The translations under genes and the position numbers were made by a program. This document shows positions 44,299 to 48,194 of a DNA stretch of 48,194 bases, one piece after another; position 1 is the first letter of the stretch, and every line of letters starts with the position of its first letter. Below the pieces are notes generated by a model. It saw only the letters and a list, made by a program, of their open reading frames with translations. It did no database searches and had not been told where the DNA came from. Source of the stretch: an uncultured Clostridia bacterium (GTDB lineage Bacteria > Bacillota > Clostridia > Oscillospirales > Acutalibacteraceae); assembly GCA_946493765.1 (NCBI GenBank), contig CAMMAZ010000013.1, positions 1 through 48,194 on the forward strand, given 5' to 3'.

Positions 44299-45477
44299 AT
44301 GCAAGTTGTACAAGGAAAGACAGAATGGACGCCAAAAGAAGCCGGCTATGACGAAGCAAGGCTTGATATGCTGCACCGCCATTTCGATCGCATGATGAAG
44401 GAAAACAAAATCATCGGCGCCACTTATTGCCTTGCAAGGCACGGAAAGATTTTCGCGCACGGCGCAATGGGCAGAAAGACATATTACACAGAAAACGCCA
44501 AACCGATGCAGCCGGATACCGTTATCCGTATTGCATCTATTACCAAAGTATTCACCACCATTGCGATCATGCAGTTGATTGAAGACGGCTTTTTGCGTTT
44601 AGACGACAAGATCGCACAGTTTTTACCACAGTTTCAAAATCCGCCTTTTGATCAAATTTCTGTTTTTCATCTGATCACGCACACTTCCGGTCTTTGCCCG
44701 GAGGATGAGGCGTTTCCCAACGACTATCAAAAGGGCTGGTGGTATTATATCAACAACGCCATTCGGGATGCGAAAGACGGAGAGCATGTGGATTGGATCG
44801 CGGCGGCGCTGGCTACCGGCATGCGCACGCCGCCGGGTGTCGAATGGCAGTATTCCACATTTGGCTTTATTATTCTCGGCGTTTTGATTGAAAAGATCAC
44901 CGGAAAGTTTGCAAACGATTATATCATGGAAAAAATCGTTGTGCCGCTCCAAATGAAAGATACGGCGTTTCATATCACACAGGATATGGCAAAGCGTATG
45001 CTTATTAAAAACGAACATTGGGAAAAAGAGATTGAAAACATCTTAAACGGCACGCAGCAGCCGCATGAAAAAAGCGCTTGGGACGAAGTTCCGGACACCG
45101 GAGGCGGTCTCTTTTCAACAGCAGCTGACTTGACAAGGCTTGGCAACATGATGCTGCAAAACGGGACGTTTGACGGCGTGCGGATCCTTGGCAGAAAAGC
45201 AGTTGAAAAGATCACAACCCCGCAGATCACCGATCTGATCGATCATTGCTGGGGGAGCAACGAACCACGGATGTACGGCATTGGCTTTGATATGCGGCAG
45301 GGACCTGCCTGGGTTTATTCGGAAGGCATTTATTTTCACGAGGGAGCCGGCGCCTGTGATTTGATCATCGACCCGAAGGAAGATTTTGTTGCGGCGTGGT
45401 TTATTCCGTTCGCGCAAGAATGGTGTCCGGAACCGCTGTTTAACGCAACAAACGTGATTTGGTCCGGGCTACTGTGA
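44299..45477 (+). CDS. Serine hydrolase, class C beta-lactamase/PBP-like family
   Basis: The 392-residue protein has the serine beta-lactamase fold motifs: SxxK as SITK in VIRIASITKVFTTIAIMQ (about residue 83), a YxN-like YST in EWQYSTFGFIILGVLIEKI, and an HxG-like HEGAG near the C terminus. LITHTSGL and GGGLFSTAADLTRLGNMML are common to this family (EstB, D-aminopeptidase and esterase relatives). There is no signal peptide, so it probably acts inside the cell on an ester or amide of unknown identity rather than as an antibiotic resistance enzyme. AGGAGGGG precedes the ATG at 44299. The ABC-transporter genes follow with no gap, so hydrolase and exporter may share a substrate. Confidence 0.85.
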   Translation: MQVVQGKTEWTPKEAGYDEARLDMLHRHFDRMMKENKIIGATYCLARHGKIFAHGAMGRKTYYTENAKPMQPDTVIRIASITKVFTTIAIMQLIEDGFLRLDDKIAQFLPQFQNPPFDQISVFHLITHTSGLCPEDEAFPNDYQKGWWYYINNAIRDAKDGEHVDWIAAALATGMRTPPGVEWQYSTFGFIILGVLIEKITGKFANDYIMEKIVVPLQMKDTAFHITQDMAKRMLIKNEHWEKEIENILNGTQQPHEKSAWDEVPDTGGGLFSTAADLTRLGNMMLQNGTFDGVRILGRKAVEKITTPQITDLIDHCWGSNEPRMYGIGFDMRQGPAWVYSEGIYFHEGAGACDLIIDPKEDFVAAWFIPFAQEWCPEPLFNATNVIWSGLL

Positions 45478-45489
45478 TTGGTTAGTAAG

Positions 45490-46311
45490 ATGATAGATTT
45501 TATATCGCAAAAATTAAACTTTTTAAAAGCGGTGGCGCTCGCAACCTATAAAGAATGGAGCGCCTACCGCACCCATTCTCTGGTTTCGGTTTTTGTGGGA
45601 CCGGTTTATTTTGCCGTACAGTATTTTATCTGGACTGCGGTTTATGGAGGAAGCAATTCGCTCAACGGCATGGCATTGCAGGATATGATCCGGTATTTCG
45701 GTGCATCGGCGCTGATCGGGTATTTGGTGATGGATTTTGCAGATTGGAATTTATCGATGCTGGTGCACACCGGAAAGTTTTTAACCTTTTCACTGCGTCC
45801 GCTGCACCACCGTTTTTTTGCACTGGCACAGAAAATCGGACACCGGATTTTGGGATTCTTTTTTGAATTTTTGCCCTGTCTTGTCATTTTTGTCTTTGTT
45901 TTTCAAATCGATATGATGCCGGTTTATCCGTTTTATACCCTTTTATCTGTTCTGCTTGCCTTTTTCATGACCTTTTATGTACATTATTGCCTTGGGCTTT
46001 TGTCTTTTTGGTTTGTGCAGTCTTCGGGGATCCGCAGTGTTTTTAATCTGGTTGCAGATATTTTTTCCGGCACGCTGATCCCGCTTGTGTTCTTTCCCGG
46101 TTGGATGCAGTTTGTGCAGTTCTTTTTGCCGTTTCAGTATATGAATTATGTCCCTGCGATGATTTTCAACGGTTCTTACACATTGGGCGGTGTTACAATG
46201 GAAATCCCGGTGATTCTATGCATCCAGTTTTGTGCGGTTATCGTCGCTTTTCTCATCAGTGAAATTTTATACCGCTGTTCTGTTCGGCGGTTTACGGGGG
46301 TGGGTGCATGA
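45490..46311 (+). CDS. ABC-2-type transporter permease (COG4587-like)
   Basis: The protein of about 273 residues has six predicted membrane helices and the charged N-terminal stretch ALATYKEWSAYRTHSLVSVF that opens COG4587-type permeases. The last helix ends in EILYRCSVRRFTGVGA. The start is uncertain: a TTG at 45478 directly follows the hydrolase stop, and an ATG at 45490 has only a weak ribosome site; I use the ATG. Its stop overlaps the next permease start (ATGA). Together with that permease and the ATPase it forms a heterodimeric exporter. Family members are often linked to drug or peptide export, but the substrate here is unknown. Confidence 0.82.
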   Translation: MIDFISQKLNFLKAVALATYKEWSAYRTHSLVSVFVGPVYFAVQYFIWTAVYGGSNSLNGMALQDMIRYFGASALIGYLVMDFADWNLSMLVHTGKFLTFSLRPLHHRFFALAQKIGHRILGFFFEFLPCLVIFVFVFQIDMMPVYPFYTLLSVLLAFFMTFYVHYCLGLLSFWFVQSSGIRSVFNLVADIFSGTLIPLVFFPGWMQFVQFFLPFQYMNYVPAMIFNGSYTLGGVTMEIPVILCIQFCAVIVAFLISEILYRCSVRRFTGVGA

Positions 46312-47090
46312 AACGTTTTTTTAAGATTTATAAGGAATGTATTCACGCGTCGGTCACATCGGCTGCTGCTTACCGGGCGGACTTTATTCTGTCGAATATC
46401 ATCACACTGCTTTACAATATCCTGCTGCCGCTTGTTACCATCCTGATCTATGGCGCCGGACGCAGTTTCCCGGGCTGGGGTTTCTATGAGGTTTTGCTGA
46501 TCCAATCGATTTTCACATTGTCCAATGGATTCACTTCCATGACCGTCAGCGGTATTTTGTATATGACAATGGGCAGGGTGAAATCAGGGGATTATGAAAT
46601 TATTCTTTTAAAACCGATGGATCCGCTGTTATACTTGGTTTTTACCAGCTTTTCACTCAGCAGCCTGGGACTGATTATCGGCGGTATTGCCCTGTTTACC
46701 GTTGCAGTTGTCCATACTGGTATCGCAGGATTTTTGCAGGTTTTGGAATTCATTGTTTTGTTCCTTTCCGGAACTGCGGTGATGAGTGGTCTGTGGCTGC
46801 TGATGGCGGCGCTGTCTTTCCAGTGGGTGGGCAATTCAAGATTGTCCGAGATTTTTGACAGTCTGCAGGAATTTGGAAAATATCCGCTTGGTATTTTTCC
46901 AAAGATCGTGCAGGGACTTGCAACATTTTTAATTCCTGTCGGTATGATCGGTTTTTATCCGGCAAGCGCATTGCTCGGCAGAACCGAACCGGTAATTTTA
47001 TGGTTTATCATTCCGGCGATCTTATTTTTATTGTTGGGTATTTTTCTGTATCATTATATGATTCGGTTATATAAAGGAGTAGGCGGCTGA
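46308..47090 (+). CDS. ABC-2-type transporter permease (COG3694-like)
   Basis: The 260-residue second permease has six hydrophobic segments. The cytoplasmic N terminus MKRFFKIYKECIHASVTSAA and the conserved middle section VKSGDYEIILLKPMDPLLYL match the COG3694 family, which pairs with COG4587 permeases and a COG4586 ATPase. It overlaps the upstream permease by four bases and the ATPase start by one base, so stoichiometric synthesis is expected. The C terminus YHYMIRLYKGVGG faces the cytoplasm. The substrate is unknown. Confidence 0.85.
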   Translation: MKRFFKIYKECIHASVTSAAAYRADFILSNIITLLYNILLPLVTILIYGAGRSFPGWGFYEVLLIQSIFTLSNGFTSMTVSGILYMTMGRVKSGDYEIILLKPMDPLLYLVFTSFSLSSLGLIIGGIALFTVAVVHTGIAGFLQVLEFIVLFLSGTAVMSGLWLLMAALSFQWVGNSRLSEIFDSLQEFGKYPLGIFPKIVQGLATFLIPVGMIGFYPASALLGRTEPVILWFIIPAILFLLLGIFLYHYMIRLYKGVGG

Positions 47091-48058
47091 TGGCTCTCAT
47101 TGAAGTGGAACATTTGACAAAGATTTATAAAACATACAAACGTGACAGCGGATTTAAGTCCGCCGTGAAAAGTTTTTTCAAACGCGATACGGTTATGATT
47201 CACGCGGTGGATGATGTGAGCTTTCAAATCAACGAAGGCGAGATTTGCGGTATTTTGGGACCTAACGGCGCCGGGAAATCCACGACGATCAAAATGCTTT
47301 GCGGCGCATTGTATCCCACAAGCGGAAAAATCGACGTGATGGGATTCACACCGTCGAAAGACCGGAAAAAATATGTTTATCAGATCGGCGCAGTTTTCGG
47401 ACAGAAATCACAGCTGATCTGGGATATTCCGCCGGAAGATAGCTTTCGGATGAACAAAGCGATTTATAATATTTCCGACAAAGACTACAAAGAAAGACTG
47501 GATACGTTAGCCGGTCTATTGGATGTTTATCAGATCATGCACAAACCGACAAGGGTGCTGTCTTTGGGAGAGCGTATGAAATGCGAGTTTATCATGGCGA
47601 TGCTGCATGGCCCTAAAATTGTTTTTCTGGATGAACCGACCATTGGTCTGGATGTGATCGCAAAGGCGAAAATTCGCGAATTTATCAAACAGCTCAATCA
47701 CACCGGCACAACTTTTATTTTGACAACACATGATCTGGAAGACGTGGAACAGCTGGCGCATCGCGCCATTATCATTAACCACGGGAAAAAGGTATTCGAT
47801 CAAAGTTTATCCAAACTGAAAACAGCGCTTGGCGAAAAGAAAAACGTTGTGCTGTCGCTGTCAAAGCCGTTTGACGGGGAGATTCCCGGCACAAAACGCC
47901 TGCCGTCATCGTCGGAAATGGAACTGGCTTTGGAAGTGGATCTTTCCAGAACACAGATGGATCAATTTGTTTCTCAAATATCCAAAACCGTCTCATTTAA
48001 GGATATTTCCATCAAGGAGCTGCCTATGGAACAGATCATCACAAAATTATATGAATAA
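47090..48058 (+). CDS. ABC transporter ATP-binding protein (COG4586-like)
   Basis: The 322-residue ATPase has Walker A GPNGAGKS (57-64), a Q-loop region IGAVFGQKSQLIWDIPPEDSF, signature LSLGERMKCEF in place of LSGGQ, Walker B IVFLDEPTIGLD and the switch His in TTHDLEDVE. The N terminus IEVEHLTKIYKTYKR and an extension of about 30 residues (FKSAVKSFFKRDTVMIHAVD) are typical of COG4586. The LSxGER signature is also the rule in that group and is not a defect. It drives the two adjacent permeases. Its ATG overlaps the permease stop (TGATG), and the gene ends this operon as far as the window shows. Confidence 0.9.
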   Translation: MALIEVEHLTKIYKTYKRDSGFKSAVKSFFKRDTVMIHAVDDVSFQINEGEICGILGPNGAGKSTTIKMLCGALYPTSGKIDVMGFTPSKDRKKYVYQIGAVFGQKSQLIWDIPPEDSFRMNKAIYNISDKDYKERLDTLAGLLDVYQIMHKPTRVLSLGERMKCEFIMAMLHGPKIVFLDEPTIGLDVIAKAKIREFIKQLNHTGTTFILTTHDLEDVEQLAHRAIIINHGKKVFDQSLSKLKTALGEKKNVVLSLSKPFDGEIPGTKRLPSSSEMELALEVDLSRTQMDQFVSQISKTVSFKDISIKELPMEQIITKLYE

Positions 48059-48194
48059 AACAGCTGTTTTGGGGGTATATGACCGTTCAAATAATGATCG
48101 AAATTCAACCATACAGCGAAACCAATAAAAATTGAAATATTTGTAGGTTTGTCAATGATGTGTTACAGAATTAGAAAACTTCGCCGTAAGCAAG
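48059..48194. other. Right-edge intergenic sequence
   Basis: A short palindrome AAAACAGCTGTTTT overlaps the ATPase gene's stop and could be a weak stem, but no convincing terminator, gene or RNA is seen before the window ends. Confidence 0.4.

Overview
The window looks like chromosomal DNA of an endospore-forming, moderate-GC Firmicute of the class Clostridia, probably Oscillospirales/Ruminococcaceae-like. The evidence is indirect: both subunits of dipicolinate synthase (spore DPA) are present, one protein carries a dockerin, Shine-Dalgarno sequences are strong (AGGAGG type), promoters are TTGACA/TATAAT, TTG and GTG starts occur, and the helicase, Lrp, SPFH and ABC families are typical of Clostridia. 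No rRNA, CRISPR array, insertion sequence or prophage was seen. No gene-free stretch exceeds about 270 bases.

Layout. (1) 1-5.4 kb: a promoter-driven three-gene cassette encodes a TerB-N/TerB-C protein, a BrxD-like P-loop ATPase and an Lhr/BrxHI-like DEVH helicase. It resembles part of BREX or Ter-linked DNA-processing systems but has no PglZ, PglX or BrxC here, and it is followed by a tRNA-Gln(UUG). This is the best candidate for a poorly described system. (2) 5.9-13.8 kb: a two-P-loop-family ATPase with a degenerate first site, a secreted SH3b-C39-like protein, a PAS-GGDEF protein, a metallophosphoesterase co-transcribed with a membrane-anchored protein with a Cys/Pro-rich tail, a HAD protein and an amidohydrolase. 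(3) 13.8-20.3 kb, minus strand: a tight Maf - PAP2 - GH78-like - LacZ cluster. (4) 20.5-25.0 kb: a dockerin-bearing beta-helix protein, a CPBP protease, TadA and YchF. (5) 25.1-30.1 kb: Lrp-aminotransferase-IspE diverging from SerC-SerA, with a perfect inverted repeat between the promoters. (6) 30.2-35.6 kb: a DUF47 protein, a divergent type IIA topoisomerase pair and SecG. (7) 35.6-37.1 kb, minus: the dipicolinate synthase operon behind a sigma-K-like promoter. (8) 37.2-40.8 kb: a PhoB/PhoR-like two-component system and a Na/Pi cotransporter, with a four-repeat Pho-box-like element in front of the transporter. (9) 40.9-43.1 kb, minus: an SPFH protein with a small ribbon-helix-helix protein, and CysK. 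(10) 43.3-48.1 kb: a ribokinase, then a serine hydrolase that abuts an ABC-2 exporter (two permeases and an ATPase).

The clearest functional links are serine synthesis (serC-serA), sporulation (spoVFAB), phosphate response (two-component system, Pho boxes and NptA-type transporter), glycan use (LacZ, GH78 and the dockerin protein) and the putative DNA-processing/defence cassette. All assignments come from reading motifs and gene order; no database search was run.
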